Part shown: positions 11,180-21,969 of the stretch, piece by piece
How positions within the stretch are numbered: the stretch's first letter is position 1
Layout of the letters: the number at the start of each line of letters is the position of its first letter
NCBI GenBank assembly: GCA_037039685.1
Contig: JAWNGF010000004.1
Coordinates: 3,224,001-3,288,000 of the forward strand
Length of the DNA stretch: 64,000 bases
Reading direction: 5' to 3'
Origin: Ceratobasidium sp. AG-K
Lineage: Eukaryota; Basidiomycota; Agaricomycetes; Cantharellales; Ceratobasidiaceae
Translations under genes and position numbers: made by a program
Notes under the pieces: generated by a model
The model's input: the letters and a program-made list of their open reading frames with translations, nothing else
What the model was told of the DNA's origin: nothing
Database searches by the model: none

Positions 11180-14100
11180 GTTTCCAGGCACTCAAAAAGG
11201 TGCATTGGTGGCGCTACCCATGCGAGGAGCACCGTGACTCAGAATATTGGAGACCCAGACAACGCATATACTCACGGATTCAGATAGATGTATGCGGTGT
11301 TTGCCTTAAGCCCTTGCATGCGGGAAGATTTTGTGGCATAACGCAGGACCAGTGAGTGCTGCACATTCCTCATCTACTCTGTACTAAGTGTTATTGATTG
11401 CATCGCAGTAGTAGATTTACCTCACGTGGAAGCAAGGACTACTGTCCTGGGCTAGGAGCAGGTGAATGTACCGGGACACCAAGGCTCAATGACTGAATTT
11501 CAAATATGTACTTAATGGTCATTTTTTCTTTACAGGCTCAGGAAGCTCAATCCAATCAGAACGACTACTCGCAAACCCCCTGTTCAGACTCTCGAACGCC
11601 GCCAGGTGTTTGTCACTCTGCCTCCGAGGAAAGTCACTAACTGCACTTTGTGTGGCAAGAATAGCCTCGTAGTGTGCCTCGGCCTCCCTTGGGATCGCCT
11701 TGAACGTTCCAGCTCCTCGTCCGTGCGCGACAATCTCATAGTGATGGTCGTCGTAGTGTATCATACCCTCGTTACTGCGTGTCATACGATGGCTCCTCTC
11801 TTGAACGTGAACCAGCTCTTTATCGTTGCCAAACTCAATGATAATCGAGATAACCGGTTGTTTTGGGTCTGGGACAGTCAGCTGGCGGATGACGTTACAA
11901 TCTACGGGCTGCTTGCGGTTCTTGGTTTGCAGGTTGATCACAGACGTCGTATCACCAGAGATTGGCTCCATAATCGGCCCCATGTGGATAGGAATAACCA
12001 AGTCGGTCGAATGTGGATTATCCTTCGCTTGAAGCGCCATCCCGCGTACCAGTGCCAAGGCCAGGTAGGGCGAGGTCAGCATCTCGGAGTCGAGAGCGAG
12101 TGCAAAGTGGGAGAAGGACACGAAGGACTCCGCAAAGGCATCTTTTAGCGTTGGGACCCCATACTTGCGCGATGCCGACTTGGCCTCCGGTACAGTCTCA
12201 TGGAAACGGTCCGCGAACAGCGCGCAAAGGAAATCCAGCACTGGCACGGGTTGGTGAAAGAATGCTTGATCTGATTCCGGCTTCGATATTCCCAGCTTTG
12301 CGAGGTGACCGTGTATAGCAATGTCGTGTGCGCTTGTCATAAGTAATCGACCGCAAAGCTCCCCTCGTTCTCCTCGTGCCAGAAAGCCTTGTTCGCATAT
12401 TCTAGCGAGGATCTTTGGACCAAGGCTTTGTATTCCACTGTGGCCAGACCGTGCATGGAGGTACCGTGCTGCTGCCTCGGCAAGCACGGGCTCGGAGGGT
12501 GAACCGGTGTGCATAAACTCCCGATGCACGGGGATCGAGTAGACCACGCGCATATGAGACTCCACGAGGTGTGACTCTAGCTGGCGGACAGATGCCATCA
12601 TCGTATCGAACGTTATTCCAATCCGGACGCCCAGAGCAGCGAGGTCAGATTCAACGGGGCCTTTGTCGATATTTCCACATGAAGTCAGTTTATCCTGAGC
12701 AAACACGAAAATCCGCTTGACGGCATGGTGTGATTCCAAAAACTGTCTGTAATGGGCGTGCCATCTGTTCATCGAAGATTAGGCTCGGCGAAACCAGCGG
12801 TAAATGAAGCATGTGCAGAGCGCGTCCGAACCCAACCATCACGTCGATGCCGCAAACGTTTTCGAGTGATACCGCCTTTCCTGCATCCACTAGGTTCTGA
12901 ATTACCTTCTTTCCAAACAGGTCGCAGGGGAGCTCGGTAAAAGGGGGGATCAGGTAGGTCCCGTTGAATGCCCGATTTGATGGATGATAGGCGGCCGGAG
13001 GGGGGGACCACTGTAGATGAGAGTTTGTTGATAGGAAAATGAAGAAGATCGGGGAGTCATTCAGGCTAGTCAACACGGTTCCCAAGTTGTGGTATGCACT
13101 TCGTTGCCGTGTCGCAGTTGGACGTCCAATAGCTTTGGTCAGTTCGTGGGCCTCGTCGAAGTACACAAACACTGCGTTGTTTCCCTTGGGTCGATTTGGA
13201 AACACTAGTTCAACAAGCCTGTCGCAGCTGTCTGACGTTGCCTTGAGTGACAGGCTCAGGCTATTCTCACCCCGGGATTGCTTCTACTTGAGTTGTTAGT
13301 CCATAACACCGTAGAGACTGTACCCATACCATTGAATCTGTCACACATGAATTTGACAGGGCCACTACATCATCCAGGAAGGCTTGTCTGTGCGTTGCGA
13401 CCCCCGCGGTGTCTAGCCCCTCCCTGAGATATTCCGCCCATACACTGGCTGGCTCCACCCCTGTTTTCCCACCGCCGATAGTTGCCACTTTCTCGGCGGC
13501 TTTGTCGAACAGTACTCTCAAGTATATCGCGTATGCCTTTTGTAGCTCTTTATCTGATTTCCCGTGGTGAGACAGAAGGTGATCGCGGACCTGCGCGTCT
13601 GGGGGTGGGGAAGCTATCGGCGACGTCAGACTTACAGGCTACAAAACCATGTGCAGAACCGAAACCACTCACCGTACCCAGACTCCAAGTGTTCTCGAAT
13701 GTTGAGTGGAAGGGTGAATATCGAGTTGGCCGCCTGGTCGACCATGCGGGATTTGCCCATGCCCGAGGATTGGATAACGGATATAGAATAATTATAAGGC
13801 CGCTGCTGAGACCCCTGGTCCTTCAAGTTGCGATACTCATTTAGTGCGCTGATGAGTAATTGGTCTGCTTCGCCAAGATATGGCTCTCTAAATGCTGCAT
13901 TTAGACCTGAACAGCTCGAGATCGTCAGTAGACGAAAGTGTCAGGTGGCGTGTGCTGCTCACTTCGATCACTGACACTCCGGACTAGGGGCCCTCCGGCG
14001 TCTGTGTTGTCAAGGGCATTAGTTGCAACGAGCAAGCGACCTGTGGTGGAATGATATTTAAAGGTGAATCCGGGGCGCAAAAGGATTGATTGGTATCACA

Positions 14101-14495
14101 TACGATTCTCCCGCAGATCAGCAAACGACTTGGTTCTGTACGCCAACCTCAGAGCGGAGAACAGCTCATAAGAGTCGAGGGACTCTGAGCGCTGCTCCTC
14201 GTCGAGATTTATGTGCGGTGCATGTAGTGCTAGAATGATATCAAACAGTATCTCTTGGTTGCTGCCGATGCGAGTTTCGTGTGAGAAGGAACCTGGGTGA
14301 TCCTTTTTGTACTCGGTGATACGCTCCTCGACTCGACGGTTGAACTCCTGTGCATCCATCTGAGACGGTTTGAGTGACTGGTCAACTTCCATAGGGATAC
14401 TCATGTTGGGTGTAGGTGATTGTCGACGTAGGGGCTAGGAGTGGGGACCGCGCCAATCGGGTCCAAAAACCATGAATCCTGACATGTGACTCAAA
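11180..14495 (-). repeat. Inverted segmental duplication, left copy
   Basis: This segment matches, in opposite orientation, the segment at about 50105-53420. Predicted proteins are roughly 93% identical over the last exon. The similarity covers the whole NTPase gene, its introns, about 90 bases upstream (GAGTCACATGTCAGGAT shared) and about 320 bases downstream of the stop (CTTGGTGTCCC, GTAAATCTACTA and CAATCAAT blocks shared), then fades. No clear terminal repeats or target-site duplication were seen at the edges. Confidence 0.85.
11519..14404 (-). CDS. P-loop NTPase-like protein of unknown function, copy 1
   Basis: Six exons are read on the minus strand: 14404-14104, 14040-13963, 13906-13673, 13613-13330, 13283-12817 and 12764-11519. 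Exon 3 holds a Walker A motif (QSSGMGKSRMVDQ, about 13749-13784). Exon 5 holds a Walker B/DEAH-type box (VFVYFDEAHELTK, about 13140-13170) and a sensor-like strand (SPIFFIFLSTNSHL). The 415-residue last exon is conserved in copy 2 but matches no domain I know. Similar P-loop proteins are expanded in Agaricomycetes; their role is unsettled. An odd feature is intron 5, whose donor at 12816 reads GCACAT here but GTACGT in copy 2. If it is not spliced, translation runs into a stop at 12690 and the last exon is lost. This copy may therefore make a truncated protein. No transmembrane segment or signal peptide is evident. Confidence 0.6.
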
Positions 14496-14508
14496 ATGGT
14501 CCATTGCT

Positions 14509-14703
14509 TTATCTTTGTCGTGTTTGTTGAATGCCCAAGGCCACACGACAATCAGGGATTACATGATCAATTGAGGAGACTTCCGGAGCCGCAAGTTCCG
14601 TTTCTTTCATTTGTGAAAGGTTGATTTCAAGCATAGAGATCCTCTCGGACAGCAAGGCCTCCTCGATCAAGTTCTCATGTAGTTTAGTTTGGACACTTGC
14701 CAA
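14509..14703 (-). CDS. Possible short coiled-coil ORF (fragment)
   Basis: A 64-residue ORF has a heptad-like N-terminus (LIEEALLSERISMLEINLSQMKE), of the kind found at the start of many Agaricomycete F-box proteins, but no F-box follows. It lies between the NTPase gene and the lyase gene and may be a remnant. Weak support. Confidence 0.2.
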   Translation of the reverse strand: MASVQTKLHENLIEEALLSERISMLEINLSQMKETELAAPEVSSIDHVIPDCRVALGIQQTRQR

Positions 14704-14839
14704 TATATTGGTAGATCGGTCACGGGCAGGGATTGTCGGGATAACCAGGATGTCCGATTCCGAGAGCCGGCGGCGCGTCCTTACTCATGACCGTACTCCC
14801 TGATCGTGACCCCGCCTTTCCTACCACACCCCTACTACG

Positions 14840-17153
14840 ATGCTCCGCTCAAGCTTAGTACAGAAATCTTCGGTACGCAGTGGTTTGACTCTGCGTGCGC
14901 GTATTCAATCACGAGCTATGAGCACACCCGCACTCCAAGTCACCCCTCCTTCTGCTAGCAAAGAGAACGAACTGCACGCGGCTCGGGTCAAGGAGCTAGA
15001 GCAACACTTTGCATCTCCTCGGTTCGATGGAATCAAGCGACCATATACTGCAGAGTCTGTAGTCACAAAGCAGGGTTCCATGCCGCCTCTGCCACTGCCG
15101 TCCTCCTTGCTATCAGACAAATTTCACTCGCTGCTGAAGACGGCCTCTGGGGAACAACGACCGCTTCATACCATGGGCGCCATTGATCCCGTACAAATGA
15201 CCCAAATGGCCAAACATCAAGAGGTGCTCTATGTTTCTGGGTGGGCAGCGTCGAGCGTGTTGACGACGGGAAATAACGAGGTCGGGCCGGATCTTGGGTA
15301 AGTCATCCCAGCGTGACCTGCTGTTGGTTTGGACTCATCAAAATTATGTGGACAGAGATTACCCATACACGACCGTTCCAAACCAAGTTCATCGTTTGTT
15401 CCGCGCTCAACAACTACATGATCGGAAGCATTACGACGAGCGTATGAGTGCTACCCCAGAGGCTAGAGAGAAGATGGAGTATGTGGACTATCTCCGCCCC
15501 ATCATTGCTGATGCGGATACAGGGTATGTCTGTTCACCAAGCTGGTTATCAGGTCGCGTCTAATCCATTGCTTATAGTCACGGTGGAATTTCAGCGGTTA
15601 TGAAGCTTGTCAAGTTGTTTGCTGAATCGGTGAGTTCGGCGCTTGCATATCTTACAGCCACACCTCTAAGATATTTGGAACTTCAAGGGCGCCTCAGCCA
15701 TTCACTTGGAGGACCAGCTACATGGTGGAAAGAAATGTGGCCATCAGGCCGGCAAAGTGGTCGTTCCTACGTCGGCCCACGTCTCGCGCCTGGTCGGAGC
15801 ACGCTTCCAGCTAGACATCTTGAAGTCGACGATGCATTTGATCGCCCGCACCGATGCGGAAAGTGCTAAACTCATCTCTGGAACCGTGGATGTTCGGGAT
15901 CAGAAATATATCCTGGGTACAACGTTCACTGAAAGCGCTCGCTATAAGCCCCTGTCCGAGGCATTGGATGACGCGGAACGTGCCGGTAAAGCTGGAGCAG
16001 ACATTGATCGTCTTGAAAAGGAATGGATGGATAGCCATCCGCTAGTCACTTTCGGTCAAGGCAAGTGTTGTGCAATATTGCTCTCGTAACTCCTAACAAT
16101 GTGTTCCCAGCTGTCGAGCAGGCGATTGCCAAATCCAACTTGTCCGACAAAACTGCCGCTTTGAACAAGTTCCGCGAAGCATCTTCTGGGCTGTCAATCA
16201 ATGATGCCCGTTATGTCGCCAAGGATATTCTCGGCGAACATGTTTTCTGGGACTGGGACTGTAAGCTGATTCTAGTCTCGTTTCGTGCCAAACTGACTCT
16301 TCGCCAAAGTGCCTCGCACTCGTGAAGGTTATTACCACTTTACAGGTGGTATCGACGCGGCCATTGAACGTGTCTTGGCCTTCTCGCCGCATGCCGAACT
16401 CCTTTGGCTTGAGACCAAGAAGCCAGACTTGGAACAAGCTCGCTCGTTTGCGCGAAAGATTAGGAAGGTCTACCCCGGCAAGTTGAGTAGATCGATCACC
16501 CTTTGGGACTTGCGACTGACCGGAGCGCAGGTGGCTCGTGTACAACTTGAGTCCGAGCTTCAACTGGTCGGCTCATGGATTCACCGGTAAGCATGCATAT
16601 AGAGTCGAGACATGAGGCGCGGACTAACGATTTGACGCAGAGGCTGACCTGAAGAACTTCGTTTGGGATTTAGCAAAGGAAGGGTATGATAGCTCGACGC
16701 TTCTGGTTAGGCAGTTGACTGAAAGCGCCCTTATAGCTTTGTCCTCCAGCTGATCTCTTTGGCCGGCCTTCATAGCACAGCTATGGTGACAGGTGCGTAT
16801 AGTTTTCTACCGCGTTTATTTGAGATTAACTTTCTCGTAGCCGAACTTGCTGAGCGGTACAAGCGCGAGGGTATGCTTGCCTATGTTGAACTTATCCAGC
16901 GTAGGGAAAAGGAACTTGGAGTGGACGTTCTCACCCATCAAAAATGGTACGCAAATATGTTCATGCCTGATCAACATTGACGTCTAACGGGTTTTGCAGG
17001 AGTGGAGCTCCGTATATCGACCGAATCCTTTCGAGTAAGCAATTCTGTCGCCCGGTCTACTAAATTTGCTAATATATGCGCTCTCCAGCCATCTCGTCCG
17101 GATCATCGAGCACATCTGGCATGGGCAAAGATTCCACCGAGCACAGCTTCTAG
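14840..17153 (+). CDS. Isocitrate lyase family, probably mitochondrial 2-methylisocitrate lyase
   Basis: Eleven exons are read: 14840-15297, 15356-15523, 15578-15629, 15688-16060, 16111-16260, 16310-16481, 16531-16586, 16641-16683, 16737-16792, 16841-16946 and 17000 to the stop (the last one split again near 17034-17090). The protein has the family signature HGGKKCGHQ with its catalytic Cys, the metal-site strand [29 protein letters not shown], and [14 protein letters not shown]. Isocitrate lyase makes glyoxylate and succinate; 2-methylisocitrate lyase makes pyruvate and succinate in propionyl-CoA breakdown. The Arg/Ser-rich leader ([20 protein letters not shown]) looks like a mitochondrial presequence. 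VDVRD after the ARTD motif and the C-terminus [10 protein letters not shown] also favour the methylisocitrate enzyme. The intron after FGQ uses a GC donor. The choice between the two substrates is inference. Confidence 0.9.
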
Positions 17154-17363
17154 ACATCGACTTTTGTACTTAATCACACTCGGCTGCGGTTGAACGATGC
17201 ATGATCATAAACATGAGACAAACAAGCAACAAAAATATCAGTGACAGCGAAACGAAATGAATATGCGAAAAGTCCGTGCACCAAAAAGTCATATATATAT
17301 AATCGTACCAAAAGTAAAAGGATCTGAACTAGCCATGAACATGAGCGTCAATCATCGTCAGTA

Positions 17364-20300
17364 TCATGACTGATTTTGAGTAGGTGAGACCATTTCAAAC
17401 TGGGACATTCGGGGCGTCATTGGTTCTGCGTCACTCGTGAGACTCGAGCTTACGCTCGGCCGAGAAGGGATATCCGCCTGGAGGTTACCCGACTGAGCGC
17501 CCGAAAGTGTGTTGACCGACGACACACTCCCACGCGCGCTATGCCCACCAAGCCCATTGAGCGGCCCCTTTCGTGGAGACAACCTCGAGTCGGGTCGGCT
17601 CGAGGGCGAAGACGAGTCAGACTCGGCATCGGTCTTGCGGCTCGCTTTGCTGCCCCACTTTTTGAGGATGCTCTTGGTCGCCCCCTTGTCCTTTTCCTTG
17701 TCTTTGGCGTCCTTTGTTGCACTAGGGGGCGCAACAGGAGGATACAGGTCAGACAAGTAGTTAGGAGAACGAGAGCGGACCGGGTACCTCGAGTCTTGGT
17801 CAAAATGGAACGGGTCCTGGCCCGAGTTGGACGAGTCTCGCCTGCGCGGCTCCGACTTGACAGCAGCGACTTGGGCGGGCTGGGCTTGTTGCGATCCCTG
17901 ACGTTTGTGCGTCTGGGCGGGGGGGAGTTGACTTTCGCGGTTGGGCGCCAACATTTGCGCATCCGACGGGGGAGTACCAGGGACCGGAGGAGTGTCAGCA
18001 GCCTTGCCGTTGAGGTTCTGTGTGCTGTTTCGGCCACGCCAGAGCTTCTTGATTCCCTTGACGGACATGATCGAATTGGCGCGTTCACGGTTCACTGGCG
18101 TCAGGCCGAGGTTTCCAATCTCGTCTCCGTTCGAGTCCATACTGAATCGGCTACGTTGATGAGTTGGGACCGGCGGTGAGTCTTCCAGGGGGGAGAGTTG
18201 AGCGTGACGGGCGTTTGAGGGCGTCGGGGGCGTGGGGGAGCATTCTCGGGCGGGGGGAGACTCGCCAAGTCCAGTCGCCTTTGCTCATTCTGCATACGAA
18301 TGCGAGCCTCGGAGCTCATGGGTGTACCACCGATCGTCAACGGCGTCCCAGGTTGAGAAAACGGAACGGCCGGCCAAGAGGAGGATGCGGCACTATTTGG
18401 GGTGAGAGTCCCGTTTCTTTTAAAAATCAGTAGTTGTTGGGTGCACGTGAAAACGCGACCTACTTTGCTGCCACGCTTGCGCGAAGGTTGCTGAGCTCTT
18501 CCGACATGAAGAGTGGTGCGTGGGGGTCAGGTCTTCCTCCCGCACGAGCACCGCCGCTGGTGAGCATCCGACCGTGGAAGCCAGGCGAGCGAGGTCGATC
18601 AAACTCGGGTGGCGGGGGCTCAAGAATCCTAGGTGATAGTTGAGCCAACGCCTATAAACGCATTAGTTTGGCCGACTAGACGGAAACTAATTTACGGCAC
18701 CTTTTCGAGCTCGTCCAGCCTCTCTTTACGAATATGCTCACTCGATCTCCATGCCCAATCCTCCTCACCATCCTCGCCAGTCACGACAATCGAATTGGCG
18801 GTCAGGATGCCGGTATCCTCGGCAACTGGCTCGACCGTCTTGGGTTCTGTATCGTCAGTCGAATCAAGCTTCAGCGGAGGCGGCCGCTTGTTGGAATCCG
18901 AACGTTGCCTCGCCGGTGCGGGACGCGGGAAGATGACAGGCGAGGGGCCATTGGGGCGTGAAAAAGGCAACGAAGGTCGGTCGTTTTCTTCCCAGAGCTT
19001 CTTGACGCCCTCAACCTCCTCCTCTGCACCAATGGGTGACAACTCGCCAGTTTCGTCGTCGACAGGTTCGTTGCGGGTGGGTGGGAGGTCGCCAATGTCG
19101 AGGCCTCGTACGGCTCGGGTGGATACGTCCCATGGCTCGTCGGGAAAGACGTCTCCAAGGGGATCAGCACCAGGGGGGCGCATGCTCTTATCGTCCATGT
19201 CTGACACACCCTCGTCATCGTCTTCCAAGGCTTCGTATCCTCCCTCGGCGACCACATCGGGCAACATCCCATCTGCAACAGTCGTCGACGACGGACTGAG
19301 TTGTAATCCCAATCCACCAACAGGGCTCGCCTCCTCGTCGCTCGGGTCGATAGGTGAAGGAGCCATCGCATCCTTGGGCGACAACAACCCACGGTCGCTT
19401 CGGTTCGCAGGATTCGACGGGAGCTGGAGATGCATCGGGAACTTGCTACTCGAGGGAGATGGAGTCCTATTGAACAACGATGCTCCTTCCATACCCGGAG
19501 AAACACTCCGCGCGCGGGGTGGCAGCGTGAGCGTAATCGGCGTAGGGGACGGCGCCCGCTCGTCGGTTGTTCGCGGAGCGGGGGTGGCCATCGGACCCAC
19601 GGGCGTACCCACCCGGGACGGCAAGCGGCGCTGAGAGAGCTGCTGGTTCGCCCGATTGCAAAACGTCTCGTACCACGGTGCACGTCGCATATCGATATCA
19701 AATTCGATTTTGCCAACGATAGGGAGCGTGGGCATGATGCTAATCGTCGTTGGGGGATTGGTGCTCGAGAGGGTCGTGGTAGGCGACGAGGTCCGGCTCT
19801 GTGTCGTTGCCAGTGAAGGATTCCGGGACATGACCGATGAAGATGAAGGCGAAGTTGCGGCCAATGGACCTACACCCGATTTGAACCCAAACGCATCCCG
19901 ACTATTGATGGCTGCCACAGTCCGCAGAGGGCGGGGCGAAAACGAGCCCGTGCTAGCCTTGTGCGAGAGCGTTTGTGGGGGAGGAGAGTCTTCCCCGGCT
20001 AACGCCGTGAGGCCCGAAGCAGGACTGTTCGTCAAGCTCGCGTCGCCAGCGTTGGGGTTGTACGACCGCATCATCTCATCCCGATCTGCTCTCAACAGGG
20101 CTGCCCACAACATTTTCCACGGTTCTTCCCCAATCCTAGGACCCAATGACCGTTCGTCCCGTTGATGAACCGGGTACTCTTCGTCCGATTCCGGAGGCTC
20201 ATAGTCGGAGCTGAGCAGATAGACGCACATGCCGTTTGTGCTGGGGAGACCGTACTCCTTGGCAATCGCGCTTAGTTGACCTGGTAAAGACGCGTGTAGG

Positions 20301-21161
20301 GCAATTAGCGTGCCTCGTCTGAATTGCGAATGATATCCCGGAGGTGGTGACCGCGACGCGAACGGGTGGACAGAGGGCATATGAGGCGGGGGGTACACAT
20401 GAAGCAAGAACCGAGTAGGTTGCGATGGAGTGCTGATCGAGAATGTTGAGATGGAGCTCGACGAGGTTTGAGGTCGTCTGCTCACGGCCGAGAGCGAGGG
20501 TGAGCTACGCAGGTGAATAGGAGTTGGAGACGCGCGAGCCGACCGAAAAGACGCGAGGATGTTGTCCGAGCATGATTCTGGGCCAAGCGCGCGTCGTCTA
20601 GGCTCGCCTTGCGGGTCCGCTCCTCCCTGTCCTTCATTTCCTGTACGGAACGGGGAGGAAGCGGTATGGAGACACCTAGCGCATTCGAAATGAGAGCCAA
20701 TCGATGGGGGTCTAGAGGGCTACGAGGAATATGCCGTTTCTTGGGGATCGCGCTCGAGTCGCTGAGTGCATCGGTATCGCTCACGGAGGTTTCGGCCGTT
20801 TGGGAGCGTCCCTTGGGGACATTTGCATTTTTCAAACTCGTGGCCCTGCTTCCCGCCGTCGTCTCTGATATGCTTGGCGCCATTCCATCCCACACACTCG
20901 ATTTGCCGACGACGCCTATTCCTAAACCCTGTCGGCCCTTTGGCATCCACACCGGCTCAGGCTGAGGCTCGGGTTCGGCCGTTGTAGGTACCATGAGTGA
21001 ATACCGCCTTCTGGTAATGCAGTTACGGGGAGACCGGGAAAAGCAGCGTTGTAAGTCGGGGTGGTTGGACCAGAGCCAGACTGTGGTGCGGCTCCGGATG
21101 CAGTCAGGCGAGAAGGGGGAGGCGGGGCCATAAATATGGACGTGAGCGGCCGAGGTGCCAT
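17364..21161 (-). CDS. Large Ser/Pro-rich basidiomycete protein of unknown function
   Basis: Minus-strand coding runs from an ATG near 21161 (MAPRPLTSIFMAPPPPSRL) to a stop at 17364, about 1,150 residues. A 65-base intron (GTAACT...CCTCAG, about 21025-20961) joins the leader to PEPVWMPKGRQG. Later introns at about 18703-18653 and 18466-18420 are clear. The only conserved-looking core is TLIALHASLPGQLSAIAKEYGLPSTNGMCVYLL with EEPWKMLWAALL after it (about 20330-20090). The remainder is disordered Ser/Pro/Asp-rich sequence, ending with SVKGIKKLWR and a basic KKWGSKASRK patch. Two joins are unresolved: a frame change near 20530-20640 and another at the C6 run around 18186-18192. The latter looks like a homopolymer length error. 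No enzyme motif is visible. A scaffold or polarity/cell-cycle role would be a guess. Confidence 0.6.
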
Positions 21162-21969
21162 GGTGATATCGCAAAGACAACGAGAATTAGATTATTCTAG
21201 CCAGTGGAAAGAAGTAAAATCAGCCAGGGGAGACTGTAACCACTTGAGAACTCACAAGTGCGCTCCCACGACAAACACGTGGATAGCAAGCGGGTATTAC
21301 TGTAGCGGGTTTTGTCTACTAATGTTCATAACTGCCGAAATGACGAGTAAGCATGGTTTTCTCGGCAACCGGTGCGGGCGCTCACACTAAGGTGCACCTT
21401 GTACGGCCTCTGTACAACCAGTGATACTAGATGATTGTGCTTCAAGAATAAGTGCTGCCGGGCCAAAGTAGATTACAAGTGCTGGCAATGAAAAAGAGTC
21501 AGCACGCTGGGCGTGGGGGGATGGAACGGGCCGGAAGGTTATGATCAAACGAGGCACGCGCATCAACTTACCTTATATCACTGATATTAGACAAGACATG
21601 CACGATGAACAGTGCGTCTTGAGCGTCGTCTGCGGTGTTGAGGAGGGCGCGTCTGCCGGGGCGGAGGTGGGAGCTAAGAAGGAACTCGCTTTGTGTCTGT
21701 ATTCTCGATCAACGCGAACATTTCAAATTCACGCGTTTCACCATTCATCCGCATACAGCCAAGACAAAGAATCAACATCGCGTTTGAGCGCTGTTGATTT
21801 CCCTGTCATCCACTGGGCCGAATACAACTCACATCGAGCCGTACTCGCAGTTGCGCATCCCTCGCGGGCTCACCCTCATTCGACTAGGTTTAATGACGAC
21901 TTCAGGGAATGTTCATCCTCGTATTCAATCGGCTATTTATTCATACAGACAACATTTCATCGCCTTGAT
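21162..21969. other. Intergenic region between two minus-strand genes
   Basis: It holds the 5' flank of the Ser/Pro-rich gene and the 3' flank of the fucosidase gene. A 150-residue plus-strand ORF at 21541-21993 overlaps the fucosidase end and lacks motifs. I read it as chance. Confidence 0.35.

Noticed and set aside
18633..19634. 333-residue plus-strand ORF, Ser-rich
   Set aside because: It is the antisense shadow of the Ser/Pro-rich minus-strand exon at 18692-20485, whose composition keeps the complement open.
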